Origin: Cupriavidus neocaledonicus
GTDB taxonomy: Bacteria > Pseudomonadota > Gammaproteobacteria > Burkholderiales > Burkholderiaceae
Direction of reading: 5' to 3'
Length of the DNA stretch: 64,000 bases
Assembly (NCBI RefSeq): GCF_000372525.1
Contig: NZ_AQUR01000106.1
Coordinates: forward strand, 1 to 64,000
The notes below the pieces were generated by a model. The model was not told the origin of the DNA and did not search any database. It saw only the letters and a list, made by a program, of their open reading frames with translations. The position numbers and the translations under genes are program-made. Positions within the stretch are counted from its first letter, which is position 1; each line of letters opens with the position of its first letter. Of the stretch, positions 42,668-52,088 are shown piece by piece.

Positions 42668-43408
42668 ATGGCAAAGACATCCAACGAATCCAAGGTCATT
42701 CTGATCACCGGCGCCAGCAGCGGCATCGGCGAGGGCGCGGCCCGTTTGCTCGCCGCGCAGGGACACCGGCTTGTGATTGGCGCGCGCCGCACCGACCGGC
42801 TCGCAGCGCTGACGCAGTCGATCGAAGCATCCGGCGGCACGGTTCGCTATCGTGAACTCGACGTGACCTCGGCCAGTGACGTGGCGGCATTCGCGCGGTT
42901 CGCGCTCGATGCCTTCGGTCGCATCGACGTGCTGATCAACAACGCCGGCGTGATGCCGCTGTCGCCGCTCAACGCCCTGAGGGTAGACGAGTGGAACCGG
43001 ATGATCGACGTGAATATCCGTGGCGTACTGCACGGCATAGCCGCGGTGCTGCCGACGATGGAACGGCAAGGCGAGGGCCAGATCATCAATATTTCCTCGA
43101 TTGGCGGGCTTTCCGTGTCGCCGACTGCCGCGGTCTACTGCGCCACCAAGTTTGCCGTCCGCGCCATTTCGGATGGGCTGCGCCAGGAGACCGACAAGAT
43201 CCGCGTCACCGTGATCTGCCCTGGCGTGGTGGAGTCCGAGCTGGCCGACTCGATCTCCGACGAGACCGCGCGCACTGCCATGCAGGAGTTCCGTCGCGTC
43301 GCCATCGCGCCTGACGCCATCGCCCGCGCCATTGCTTACGCGGTGGCGCAGCCGGCTGAAGTCGACGTCAGCGAGATCGTCGTACGTCCCACCGCCAGCC
43401 CGTTCTGA
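42668..43408 (+). CDS. Short-chain dehydrogenase/reductase
   Basis: A 246-residue classical SDR: cofactor motif TGASSGIGEGAA near residues 14-25, NNAGVMPLS, catalytic Ser in IINISSIGGLSVSPTAAVYCATKFA with Tyr and Lys in the YxxxK pattern. The basic residues after the second strand (GARRTDRL) favour NADP(H). AGGAG lies eight bases before the ATG. It is the first of three SDR genes transcribed together. The carbonyl substrate is unknown. Confidence 0.93.
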   Translation: MAKTSNESKVILITGASSGIGEGAARLLAAQGHRLVIGARRTDRLAALTQSIEASGGTVRYRELDVTSASDVAAFARFALDAFGRIDVLINNAGVMPLSPLNALRVDEWNRMIDVNIRGVLHGIAAVLPTMERQGEGQIINISSIGGLSVSPTAAVYCATKFAVRAISDGLRQETDKIRVTVICPGVVESELADSISDETARTAMQEFRRVAIAPDAIARAIAYAVAQPAEVDVSEIVVRPTASPF

Positions 43409-43458
43409 CCCAGCCGCTACGTCGATACGTCCCACGCAACCCGATCAAGGAAAACATC

Positions 43459-44220
43459 ATGACATCACGCAACACAGCCAGTGGCGCTTTCGCAGGCAAG
43501 GTCGCCATCGTTACCGGTGCAGCCAGTGGCATTGGCCTGGCCACGACGGAACTGCTTCACGCCGAGGGCGCGAATGTGATTGCCGTCGGGCGCGGCCGCA
43601 ACGTGGAGAACCTTGCCCGTCCCGGCATCGTCCCCGTCGTCGCCGATGTGGCGCACGAGGACAGCGCGGTCCGGGCCGTCGCTACCGCGATCGACCGCTT
43701 TGGCAAGCTCGACATCCTGGTCAATAACGCGGCGGTCATCATCAACAAGGCTCTGGTGGATATGTCGCTGGAAGACTGGAACGGCATCCAGGCCGTCAAT
43801 GCCACCGGCGCCTTCCTGTTCTCGCGCGAGGCCATGCGCGCGATGGTGCCGGCAAAGACCGGCGCCATCGTCAACGTGGGGTCCTACGCCTGCTATCAGG
43901 CCTTTCCGCTGATCGCGGCCTATGCGGCGTCAAAGGGCGCGCTGGCGCAGCTGACGCGGGCGCTGTCGCTGGAAGCCATCGAACATGGCATTCGCGTCAA
44001 TGCGGTGGGCTCCGGCGATGTCATCACCAACATTACCAATCACATCCATGCGGATGGCCAGGCATTCCTTGCCGAGCATGGCAAGAAAGCACCCATCCGG
44101 CGCGCGGCCCAGCCGAAGGAGATTGCCGAGGTGATCGCCTTCCTCGCATCGGAAAAGGCCAGCTTCATCGTCGGAGCGGTGGTCATGGCCGACGGCGGCA
44201 TGAGCGTGGCCTTGCCCTGA
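43459..44220 (+). CDS. Short-chain dehydrogenase/reductase
   Basis: A 253-residue SDR: TGAASGIGLATTELL, VNNAAVIINK, and IVNVGSYACYQAFPLIAAYAASKGAL with the YxxxK pair. The C-terminal FIVGAVVMADGGMSV is typical of FabG-like members. It follows the first SDR after 50 bp. Its low similarity to the other two suggests different substrates rather than recent duplication. Confidence 0.93.
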   Translation: MTSRNTASGAFAGKVAIVTGAASGIGLATTELLHAEGANVIAVGRGRNVENLARPGIVPVVADVAHEDSAVRAVATAIDRFGKLDILVNNAAVIINKALVDMSLEDWNGIQAVNATGAFLFSREAMRAMVPAKTGAIVNVGSYACYQAFPLIAAYAASKGALAQLTRALSLEAIEHGIRVNAVGSGDVITNITNHIHADGQAFLAEHGKKAPIRRAAQPKEIAEVIAFLASEKASFIVGAVVMADGGMSVALP

Positions 44221-44267
44221 ATAAGCCGGTCCGACGCATCTTTTTAGTGACTCAAGGATTCAACATC

Positions 44268-45116
44268 ATGAAACAAGCATCCCGTACATGGTTCATCACC
44301 GGCGCATCGAAGGGCGTCGGCCAAAAGCTCGTTACCCGTCTGTTGGAGCAAGGCCACCGGGTGGCGGCAACCTCCCGCACGGCCGCATCGCTGACGCAGG
44401 CATTCGGTGCGGCGTCCGACCGCTTCCTGCCGCTCGAGGTCGACCTGACCAATGATCGCAGCGTCCGGCAGGCCATCGACAAGACCGTGCAATGGTTCGG
44501 CGTTCTCGACGTGGTCGTCAACAATGCCGGCTACGCCCAGCAAGGCACCGTCGAGGCATTGTCGGACGACGAGCTTCGCCGCAATGTCGAGGTCAACTTC
44601 TTTGCACCGGTGGCTGTCCTGCGCCACGCGCTGCCGCAGCTGCGCCGCCAGCGCAGCGGGCACATCATCAACATCTCGTCTATCGTTGGCTACCAGGGCG
44701 GGTATGCGGGATGGGGCAGCTACGTGGCGAGCAAGTTCGCGCTATCCGGACTGACGGAATCCCTTGCCGCCGAGGTGGCCGAGCTGGGCATTCGCGCGAC
44801 GGTGGTGTATCCGGGCCCGGTGCGCACCGATTTCCTGGCGGAGGGTGCGCTCGCGGTGGCCGGGCGGCAGATCGACGACTACTCGCAGGCCAGGGCTTCG
44901 CTCGACCTGCACCTGGACCCCTTGCATGGCCGCCAGGCCGGCGATCCCGACAAGCTGGCGCTGCTGATCATCCAGGCCGCGACGGTCGAGGCCCCTCCGC
45001 TGCACTTGTTCGCGGGCAAGATTGCCAACGAACTGGCGGCCGCGAAGGCGAGCGCTGTCGCCAAGGACCTCGACGCCTGGAGGGGCTCGTCTGAGGCCAC
45101 CGATTTCGCAGACTGA
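44268..45116 (+). CDS. Short-chain dehydrogenase/reductase
   Basis: A 282-residue SDR: ITGASKGVGQKLVTRLLEQGHRVAATSRT at the N-terminus, VVNNAGYAQQGTVEALSDDELRRNVEVNFF, IINISSIVGYQGGYAGWGSYVASKFALSG and a longer C-terminal part than its two neighbours. The arginine after the second strand suggests NADP(H). It is last in the SDR operon and is followed by a terminator hairpin at 45132. Confidence 0.92.
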   Translation: MKQASRTWFITGASKGVGQKLVTRLLEQGHRVAATSRTAASLTQAFGAASDRFLPLEVDLTNDRSVRQAIDKTVQWFGVLDVVVNNAGYAQQGTVEALSDDELRRNVEVNFFAPVAVLRHALPQLRRQRSGHIINISSIVGYQGGYAGWGSYVASKFALSGLTESLAAEVAELGIRATVVYPGPVRTDFLAEGALAVAGRQIDDYSQARASLDLHLDPLHGRQAGDPDKLALLIIQAATVEAPPLHLFAGKIANELAAAKASAVAKDLDAWRGSSEATDFAD

Positions 45117-45131
45117 CCGATGAGTGCGCAT

Positions 45132-45155
45132 GTCCCGCCTGGCCGGGACATTTTC
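45132..45155 (+). terminator. Rho-independent terminator after the SDR operon
   Basis: TGTCCCG-cctggc-CGGGACA is a perfect 7-bp stem followed by TTTT, 16 bp after the last SDR stop codon. It also separates the operon from the convergent sigma-54 activator gene. Confidence 0.75.
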
Positions 45156-45175
45156 CCTGGGATCCGGATACGCGC

Positions 45176-46939
45176 CTATTTCGATCGCGACGCGTGCGGC
45201 CCGCGCTCCAGGATCTTGTACAGATGCGAGCGGGAAATCCCGAGCTGCCCGGCCGCGCGTTTCTTGTTGCCGCCGTGGCGCGCGACCGCATCCATTACCG
45301 CGGCATAGGCCAGTTCCCGCATGCCCGCGGCGGCCTCGGCCGGTAAGCGGTGTGCGGCCGTGGGTGATGGCAGGTCGTCCGTCGCGGCCGTCTCGCAGGG
45401 ACCCGCAGCTTCGGGCGCATGCACGGTGCTCTGGCTTTGCGGTCCCGATAGCCCGCGCGCCGACTCGCCGCGTGCAAAATCCGCCACGCGCAGCGAGCGG
45501 CCGTCGCAGAACACCAATGCCTCCTCGATGCGCTGGCGCAGCTGGCGCACATTGCCGGGCCATGGCTGGCCGGCGAGGTAACGCGCCACTTCGTGGTCGA
45601 TGCCCGGCGCCGGCATGGCGTTGCGCGTGCAGAAGGCTTCGACGAAATGCTGCAGCAGCGCCGGGATGTCCTCGCGCCGCTGGCGCAGCGCGGGAATGCG
45701 CAGCACCACGCCGCTCAGCCGGTAGTACAGGTCGAGGCGAAAACGCCCGGCGTCGATCAGCTCGGGAATGTCGCGGTTGGTGGCCGACACCAGCCGGAAG
45801 TCGACCCGCTGCGCGCGGCGGCTGCCAAGCCGTTCGACCATGTGGTCTTCGAGCACGCGCAACAGCTTGACCTGCATCTCCATGGGGATGTCGGCGACCT
45901 CGTCGAGGAAGACCGTGCCGCCCGCCGCCAGTTCGAGCTTGCCCGCCTGTCCCTGGCGCTGGCTCCCGGTGAAGGCGCCCGGCGCGTGCCCGAACAGCTC
46001 CGCCTCGATCAGCGTGGCGGGCAGGGCAGCGAGGTTCAGGCTGACCAGCGGCCGCGCGCTGGCCGGCTCGGTTCCGGCGCCGTGGATGGCGCGGGCCACC
46101 AGTTCCTTGCCGGTGCCGCTTTCGCCCAGGATCAGCACCGGCACGTCAAGGCGGGCCACGGTCTGGATTTCCCGGCGCAGGCGCTGCATCGGCGCGCTTT
46201 CGCCGATCAGCCCGAACGTCGGTTGCGGTGCGTGCAGGCCGTGGCGCAGGCCATCGACCTCGCGCTGGTAGCGCGCCACCTCGGAGCGCAATTCGACCAG
46301 TTCCTTGTGCATGCGGACCAGCGCTTCCGGCCCCTTGAACATGACCTGCCCGATGGCGCCCACCACCTCCCCGTCCTGGCGGATCGGCATGCGGTTGACC
46401 ACGCGGGTGGCACCGTCAAGCTGCTGCAACTGCCCGATCTCCGCCTTGCCGCTGGCCACCACCTGCGGCAGCCGCGAATTGGGGATGACCTCGGGCGCCG
46501 GACGGCCGATGCCGCCGCCGGTATCGAGGCCGAGGAATTTCTCATGGACGGGACTGATGAAACGCACCCGTCCCGCCTTGTCGACCACGGTGATGGCCTG
46601 GTACGGGTCGTTCAGGAAGTAGTCCAGGATCGCGCCGGCGAACGGCACCGTGCCGAGGAAGTCGAGCAGCACGGCCTGGGCGTCGACGCGATGCAGGACG
46701 ATCAGCCGGCGCTCGCCGTCTTCCAGGGACAAGCCAATGAATCGCCCGCCGGCTGCGTCGACGGGAAAGACCCTGCGTCCCGGTTCCGCTGCGCCTGCGC
46801 GGGCGCATGCGGCGAACGCCGCGTCGGCGATGGCGGCATCGGTACAGGCACCGAGCGCTGCCTCGCGGGTGCCGTCGCGAGCACAGACCAGCACGCCGAG
46901 CCCGAACCGGTCTGCATCTTGTGTCGTCATTGAGGGCAC
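45176..46939 (-). CDS. Sigma-54-dependent transcriptional activator (PAS, AAA+, Fis HTH)
   Basis: A 587-residue enhancer-binding protein. The N-terminal half has a PAS-like domain ([35 protein letters not shown]). The AAA+ domain has Walker A GESGTGKE near 270, the sigma-54 contact loop GAFTGS at 321-326 and Walker [12 protein letters not shown]. The C-terminus is a Fis-type HTH ([23 protein letters not shown]). The loop ends in Ser in place of the usual Ala, a mild variant. The GTG at 46939 is chosen because GGAG lies seven bases ahead; the ATG at 46930 has no site. It is divergent from the carboxylase operon, whose promoter looks sigma-54 dependent. Confidence 0.92.
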   Translation of the reverse strand: MPSMTTQDADRFGLGVLVCARDGTREAALGACTDAAIADAAFAACARAGAAEPGRRVFPVDAAGGRFIGLSLEDGERRLIVLHRVDAQAVLLDFLGTVPFAGAILDYFLNDPYQAITVVDKAGRVRFISPVHEKFLGLDTGGGIGRPAPEVIPNSRLPQVVASGKAEIGQLQQLDGATRVVNRMPIRQDGEVVGAIGQVMFKGPEALVRMHKELVELRSEVARYQREVDGLRHGLHAPQPTFGLIGESAPMQRLRREIQTVARLDVPVLILGESGTGKELVARAIHGAGTEPASARPLVSLNLAALPATLIEAELFGHAPGAFTGSQRQGQAGKLELAAGGTVFLDEVADIPMEMQVKLLRVLEDHMVERLGSRRAQRVDFRLVSATNRDIPELIDAGRFRLDLYYRLSGVVLRIPALRQRREDIPALLQHFVEAFCTRNAMPAPGIDHEVARYLAGQPWPGNVRQLRQRIEEALVFCDGRSLRVADFARGESARGLSGPQSQSTVHAPEAAGPCETAATDDLPSPTAAHRLPAEAAAGMRELAYAAVMDAVARHGGNKKRAAGQLGISRSHLYKILERGPHASRSK

Positions 46940-46969
46940 ATTGTGTCTCCGTGCGTGCCTCCTGTGTGG

Positions 46970-46980
46970 ACACGTCGTGT
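46970..46980. promoter_or_regulatory. Possible activator-binding palindrome
   Basis: ACACG-T-CGTGT is a 5-1-5 palindrome about 80 bp upstream of the sigma-54 promoter, a usual distance for an enhancer site of the neighbouring activator. It is short, so chance is possible. Confidence 0.3.
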
Positions 46981-47054
46981 AGTCATTGGGGACATCGTAC
47001 TGAGGGCGGAGAAATTATTCAATGTAATCAAGGCACCCGTTGCGATTAGCGGGC

Positions 47055-47069
47055 TGGCATGTCTCCTGC
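47055..47069 (+). promoter_or_regulatory. Sigma-54 (-24/-12) promoter
   Basis: TGGCATGTCTCCTGC matches the consensus TGGCACGNNNNTTGC with GG and GC at exact spacing and two mismatches. It is 46 bp upstream of the first carboxylase gene and next to a divergent sigma-54 activator gene. Confidence 0.8.
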
Positions 47070-47114
47070 GATAAGTTGGCAACACATGTACCAGGCAAAA
47101 AACAGGAGAAGGCA

Positions 47115-48665
47115 GTGAGCTGGCAGCCCGAAATCGATGAACTGGCCCACCGTCGACGGCTTGCCGCCCGCATGGGCGGTGAAGGCAAGGTGGAACGCCA
47201 CAAGGCGGCCGGCAAGCTGACGGTGCGCGAGCGTATCGATGCCCTGGCCGATCCCGGCTCGTTCCGCGAGGTCGGCGGCCTGACCGGCAGCGGCCGCTAC
47301 GACAGCAACGGGCGGCTGGTGGACCTGGTTCCCTCCAACCTGGTAATGGGACGCGCGCAGGTCGGCGGCCGGCCGGCGGTGCTTGTCGGGGATGATTTCA
47401 CCGTGCGCGGCGGTGCCAACGAGGGCGCGGTGGGCGACAAGCTGATCCACGCCGAAAAGATGGCGCATGACCTGCGGCTGCCGATGATCCGGCTGGTCGA
47501 CGGCACCGGCGGCGGCGGCTCGGTGCGCAATATCGAGATCAAGGGCCATACCCTGATCCCCACCATGAAGGTCTGGCAGCACGTGGTGGAGAACATGTCG
47601 GTGGTGCCGGTAGTGTCGCTGGCCCTGGGCTCGGTGGCGGGCATGGGCGCGGCGCGCGTGGCCGCCAGCCACTATTCGGTGATGGTCAGGGACACCTCGC
47701 AACTGTTCAGCGAGGGCCCGCCGTCGGTCGTGGCCCGGGTGGGCGAGGCGCTCAGCAAGAACGAACTGGGCGGCAGCCAGATCCACACCCGCAACGGCGT
47801 GGTCGACGATGAGGTCGGCACCGAGCAGGAGGCCTTCGTGCGCGCGCGCCGGTTCCTGTCCTATCTGCCGCCCTCCGTCTTTGCACTGCCGCCGCGCAGC
47901 GAGCCCGGGGACGACGCCGCGCGTCGCGACCCATGGCTGCTGTCGGCGATTCCGCGGGACAGCCGGGCGGACTACGAGATCCGGCCGATCATGCAGGCGC
48001 TGTTGGATGCCGATTCCTGTTTCGAGATCGGCAGGCACTGGGGCTGCGCCGTCGTCACCGCGCTGGCCCGCCTGGATGGCTGGCCGGTGGCGGTGATCGC
48101 CAGCGACCCGTCCTTTCATGGCGGCAGCTGGGACAGCGACAGCGCCGAGAAATTCACCCGCTTCGTCGACATGGCCCAGGCCTTCCATCTGCCGGTGGTC
48201 AACCTGGTCGATACGGCCGGCTTCCGGGTAGGCCTGGAGGCCGAACGGGCAGGGATCATGCGCTATGGCGTGCGCGCGCTGTCGGCGCTCTACCAGGCCA
48301 CGGTGCCGTGGTGCTCGGTGATCCTGCGCCGCGCCTATGGCGTGTCGGCGGCCGCACACCAGCACATGGGCCGCTTCAATTTCCGCTATGCCTGGCCCTC
48401 CGCCAACTGGGGCGCCTTGCCGCTCGAAGGCGGCCTCGATGTCGCCTACAAGGCCGAGATCGAAGGCGCCGACGATCCGGTGCAGAAGCGCGCCGAGATC
48501 GAGCTGCGCGTGCGCAGCCTGACCTCGCCGTTCCGCAGCGCGGAAGCCTTCGTCATCGAGGACATCATCGACCCGCGCGACACCCGCGCGCTGCTGTGCG
48601 AGTTCGCCAACCTGGCGGCGCCGCTGCGCGAGGCGGGGATCAGCCGCTTTGGCATACGGCCCTGA
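47115..48665 (+). CDS. Acyl-CoA carboxylase carboxyltransferase (beta) subunit
   Basis: A 516-residue carboxyltransferase of the propionyl/methylcrotonyl-CoA carboxylase beta family, with two crotonase-fold halves: RHKAAGKLTVRERIDALADPGSF, LVDGTGGGGSVRNIE, GSVAGMGAARVAASHYSVMVRDTSQLFSEGPP, and in the second half PVVNLVDTAGFRVGLEAERAGIMRYG and RRAYGVSAAAHQHMGRFNFRYAWPSANWGALPLEGG. The start is a GTG at 47115 with AGGAG at the right distance. It is the first gene of the sigma-54 operon. The next gene already contains its own carboxyltransferase domain, so this is an extra CT subunit. Confidence 0.9.
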   Translation: MSWQPEIDELAHRRRLAARMGGEGKVERHKAAGKLTVRERIDALADPGSFREVGGLTGSGRYDSNGRLVDLVPSNLVMGRAQVGGRPAVLVGDDFTVRGGANEGAVGDKLIHAEKMAHDLRLPMIRLVDGTGGGGSVRNIEIKGHTLIPTMKVWQHVVENMSVVPVVSLALGSVAGMGAARVAASHYSVMVRDTSQLFSEGPPSVVARVGEALSKNELGGSQIHTRNGVVDDEVGTEQEAFVRARRFLSYLPPSVFALPPRSEPGDDAARRDPWLLSAIPRDSRADYEIRPIMQALLDADSCFEIGRHWGCAVVTALARLDGWPVAVIASDPSFHGGSWDSDSAEKFTRFVDMAQAFHLPVVNLVDTAGFRVGLEAERAGIMRYGVRALSALYQATVPWCSVILRRAYGVSAAAHQHMGRFNFRYAWPSANWGALPLEGGLDVAYKAEIEGADDPVQKRAEIELRVRSLTSPFRSAEAFVIEDIIDPRDTRALLCEFANLAAPLREAGISRFGIRP

Positions 48666-48727
48666 GAGCGGCCAGGCCCGGCATCCCGGGCATGCCACGG
48701 ACATCGAATTACAGAGAGGAGACTGCG

Positions 48728-51700
48728 TTGAAGAAGCTGTTGATCGCCAATCGAGGGGAGATCGCGCTGCGCGTGCTGCGCGCCGCACGCGATCTCGAGA
48801 TCGGGACCGTGTCGGTCTATTCGCAGGACGACCAGGCCGCGCTGCACCGGATCCTGGCCGACGAGGCCGTCGCCCTCGACGGCGCCGGGCCAGCGGCGTA
48901 CCTCGACATGGCAGGCATCATCGCCGCGGCCAGGGCATGCGGCTGCGATGCGATCCACCCGGGCTATGGCTTCCTCAGCGAACGGGCCGACTTTGCCCGG
49001 GCCTGCCAGGATGCCGGCATCCGCTTTATCGGCCCCACCGTGGAGCAACTTGCACTATTCGGCGACAAGGGGCGAGCGCTTGAACTGGCGGCCGGCAGCG
49101 ACGTGCCGGTCATGCCGGCGACGCGCGGCGCGGCCTCGCTGCAAGACATCGCCAGTTTCTTCGACCAGCAAGGCGGCGCGGGCGTGGTGATCAAGGCGGT
49201 CGGCGGGGGCGGCGGCCGCGGCATGCGCGTGGTACGCCGGCGCGAGGACCTGGCCGAAGCCTATGCGCGCTGCCGTTCCGAGGCGGGCTCGGCCTTTGGC
49301 ATCGATGCCGTCTACGCCGAGCGCCTGGTTGCGCGCGCGCGCCATATCGAAGTGCAGATCGCCGGCGACGGCGCGCACGTGATTGCCCTGGGCGAACGCG
49401 ACTGCACCCTGCAGCGCCGCTTCCAGAAGCTGGTCGAGATCGCTCCCAGCCCGGTACTGAAACCGCAGCTGCGCGAGCAGATCATCAAGGCGGCGCTCCG
49501 GCTGGCGCGCCGCGTCAACTACCAGAGCCTGGGCACCTTCGAGTTCCTGGTCGAGGAAACCGAAGCGGGCGAGCAGAAGGACTTTGTCTTCATCGAAGCC
49601 AATCCGCGCTTGCAGGTCGAGCACACCATCACCGAGCAGGTCACCGGCGTCGACCTGGTCGCGCTGCAGATCGGCATCGCCGCGGGGCAGACGCTCGCCG
49701 ATCTCGGCCTGGATCCCGCTGCGCCGCCGCCGGTGCGCGGCTATGCCATCCAGGTGCGCATCAACGCCGAGATCACCGATGCGCAAGGCCTGGCGCGTCC
49801 CGCGCACGGCCGGCTGGAGCGCTTCGATGCGCCTTCGGGCCCGGACGTTCGCGTCGATTCCCATGGCTACACCGGCTATGAACCGTCGCCCAATTTCGAC
49901 ACCCTGCTGGCCAAGCTGATCGTCACCAGCGCAGCGCCGAAGTTCGACGCGGCGGTGCGGCGCCTGCAGCGCAGCCTGGCGGAGTTCCGCATCGCCGGCG
50001 TGCCGACCAACCTCAACCTGCTGCGCGCGCTGGTGCAGCGCGACGATTTCCTCGCGCAGGACGTCCACACCCGGCACTTCGAGGCGATCGTGCAGGAACT
50101 GACCGCGGCGGCGGAGGCGATGGCGCAGGCCGGACGCGCGCACGAAGCCTTGCTGGGCGGCGTGGCCCATCCTGCGCAGGCGCTCGCGCCGCGCCCCGCC
50201 GATGCGGAAGAGCAAATCGGCGAGGGCCTGGTCGCGGTCCGTGCGCCGCTGACGGGCAGGGTGGTGGAGATTGGCGTGGCGCTGGACGAAATCGTCAAGC
50301 CCGGCCAGACCGTCGCGGTGCTCGACGCCATGAAGATGGAGCATGCCATCGTCGCCGGATGCGGCGGCCGCGTGGTCGACCTGCGGCTGGAGCCGGGCGC
50401 GCTGGCTTCGGAAAACCAGGTGCTGATCGTGCTGGAGCAGATCGAGGCCGATGGCATCGCCGTGGCTGCCGCCCGGCAGGTCGATCCCGATGCGATTCGC
50501 GCCGACCTGCAGCGCGTGCTGGACCGCCATGCCTGCCTGGATGACGCCGCGCGTCCCGATGCCGTCGCCAGGCGCCGCGCGCGCGGGCAGCGCACCGCGC
50601 GCGAGAACGTCGCCGACCTGTGCGATCCGGATACCTTCGTCGAGTACGGTGCGCTGGCCCTCGCCGCGCAGGCTTCGCGCCGCAGCCAGCAGGACCTCAT
50701 TGCCAACACCCCGGCGGATGGCCTGATCACGGGCATCGGCAACATCAACGGCGAACTGGTCGGCACGGAACGAGCGCGCAGCGCGGTGATGGCCTACGAC
50801 GCCACGGTGATGGCTGGCACGCAGGGCAAGCGCAACCATATCAAGACCGACCGCATCGTCGAGGTGGCGCTGCGCGACGAGCTGCCCCTGGTGCTGTTCG
50901 GCGAAGGCGGTGGCGGCCGGCCCGGGGACGTGGATTTCCCTTCGGTGTCCGGGCTGTACCAGCCGTCGTTCGCCGCCTTTGCCGGGCTGAGCGGCAATGT
51001 GCCGGTGGTGGGCATCGTCTCGGGGCGCTGTTTCGCCGGCAACGCGGCCTTCGTCGGCTGCTGCGACGTCATCATTGCCGACAAGTCGGCCAATATCGGC
51101 ATGGCGGGACCGGCCATGATCGAAGGCGGCGGCCTCGGCACCTTCCGCCCGGAGGACGTCGGTCCCGCATCGGTCCAGGTTGCCAACGGCGTGGTCGATA
51201 TCCTGGTCGACAACGAGGCCCAGGCCGTGCAGGTGGCGAAGCACTACCTGTCCATGTTCCAGGGGCGCGTGGCGCACTGGAGCGCGCCGCAAGCGCTGGC
51301 GCTGCGCCATGTCGTGCCGGAGAACCGGCTGCGCGTGTACGACACCCGCAAGGCCATCGAGGGCATCGCCGACGTCGGCAGCGTGCTGATGCTGCGCGCC
51401 GGCTTCGGCGCGGGCATCCACACCGCGCTGGCCCGCGTGGAAGGCCAGCCCGTTGGCATCATGGCCAATAATCCCTATCACCTTGGCGGCGCCATCGATG
51501 CGGACGCCGCGGACAAGGCGTCGCGCTTCATGCAGCTGTGCGATGCGCACCGCCTGCCGATCATCTCGCTGATCGACACCCCGGGGTTCATGGTGGGTCC
51601 GGAATGCGAGGCCCGGGCGCAGGTGCGGCACGTGTCGCGCATGTTCCTGACGGCGGCCAAGCTGCGTGTCGCGCTACTGGCGGTGACGCTGCGCAAGGGC

Positions 51701-52045
51701 TATGGCCTGGGTGCGATGGCCATGGCGGGTGGTGGCTTCCGCTCGGCAAGCTTCACGGTGTCGTGGCCGACCGGCGAATTCGGGCCGATGGGCCTGGAGG
51801 GCGCGGTCAGGCTGGGCTTCAAGAAGGAGCTCGAAGCCGTGCCGGATGGCCCGGAGCGCAAGGCGCTGTTCGACAGGCTGGTCGCCCAGTCCTACGAGCG
51901 CGGCCACGCGATCAACACCGCGGCCGCAGTCGAGATCGATGCGGTGATCGACCCGGCGCAGACCCGCAAGTGGATCGCACAGGGCATCGCCTCGGCGGAC
52001 TTGCGCGGCCGCAGGGAGCGCCGCGGATTTGTCGACGCGTGGTAA
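48728..52045 (+). CDS. Single-chain acyl-CoA carboxylase (biotin carboxylase - BCCP - carboxyltransferase fusion)
   Basis: A 1105-residue fused carboxylase. Residues 1-450 are biotin carboxylase (LIANRGEIALRVLRAARDL, HPGYGFLSERADFA, ATP loop GGGGGRGM, EANPRLQVEHTITEQVTG). Residues about 500-580 are the biotinyl domain with Lys536 in LDAMKMEHAIV. Residues about 590-1105 are a beta-type carboxyltransferase (RARGQRTARENVADLCDPDTFVEYG, GGRPGDVDFPSVSG, SLIDTPGFMVGPECEARAQVRHVSRMF). This domain order and size match the long-chain acyl-CoA carboxylase type known from Mycobacterium avium and Rhodopseudomonas. The start is a TTG at 48728 after GAGGAGACTGCG. Its acyl-CoA substrate is unknown. Confidence 0.9.
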   Translation: MKKLLIANRGEIALRVLRAARDLEIGTVSVYSQDDQAALHRILADEAVALDGAGPAAYLDMAGIIAAARACGCDAIHPGYGFLSERADFARACQDAGIRFIGPTVEQLALFGDKGRALELAAGSDVPVMPATRGAASLQDIASFFDQQGGAGVVIKAVGGGGGRGMRVVRRREDLAEAYARCRSEAGSAFGIDAVYAERLVARARHIEVQIAGDGAHVIALGERDCTLQRRFQKLVEIAPSPVLKPQLREQIIKAALRLARRVNYQSLGTFEFLVEETEAGEQKDFVFIEANPRLQVEHTITEQVTGVDLVALQIGIAAGQTLADLGLDPAAPPPVRGYAIQVRINAEITDAQGLARPAHGRLERFDAPSGPDVRVDSHGYTGYEPSPNFDTLLAKLIVTSAAPKFDAAVRRLQRSLAEFRIAGVPTNLNLLRALVQRDDFLAQDVHTRHFEAIVQELTAAAEAMAQAGRAHEALLGGVAHPAQALAPRPADAEEQIGEGLVAVRAPLTGRVVEIGVALDEIVKPGQTVAVLDAMKMEHAIVAGCGGRVVDLRLEPGALASENQVLIVLEQIEADGIAVAAARQVDPDAIRADLQRVLDRHACLDDAARPDAVARRRARGQRTARENVADLCDPDTFVEYGALALAAQASRRSQQDLIANTPADGLITGIGNINGELVGTERARSAVMAYDATVMAGTQGKRNHIKTDRIVEVALRDELPLVLFGEGGGGRPGDVDFPSVSGLYQPSFAAFAGLSGNVPVVGIVSGRCFAGNAAFVGCCDVIIADKSANIGMAGPAMIEGGGLGTFRPEDVGPASVQVANGVVDILVDNEAQAVQVAKHYLSMFQGRVAHWSAPQALALRHVVPENRLRVYDTRKAIEGIADVGSVLMLRAGFGAGIHTALARVEGQPVGIMANNPYHLGGAIDADAADKASRFMQLCDAHRLPIISLIDTPGFMVGPECEARAQVRHVSRMFLTAAKLRVALLAVTLRKGYGLGAMAMAGGGFRSASFTVSWPTGEFGPMGLEGAVRLGFKKELEAVPDGPERKALFDRLVAQSYERGHAINTAAAVEIDAVIDPAQTRKWIAQGIASADLRGRRERRGFVDAW

Positions 52046-52088
52046 GCGCCGTGCCTGACAAACCCCCACATAGAGCCAAGAGGTTGCC

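Noticed and set aside
47020-47032. Half-site resembling the LacI operator (aatgtaatc) near the sigma-54 promoter
   Set aside because: Only one arm is present; no palindrome.
47933-48727. Upstream extension of the fused carboxylase frame
   Set aside because: It overlaps the CT subunit gene in another frame; the biotin carboxylase N-terminus starts at the TTG at 48728 with a good ribosome site.
49055-51631. Long leftward open frame (858 codons) opposite the fused carboxylase
   Set aside because: It is a GC-rich antisense shadow of the carboxylase; the peptide is rich in His, Arg and Gly with no family motif.
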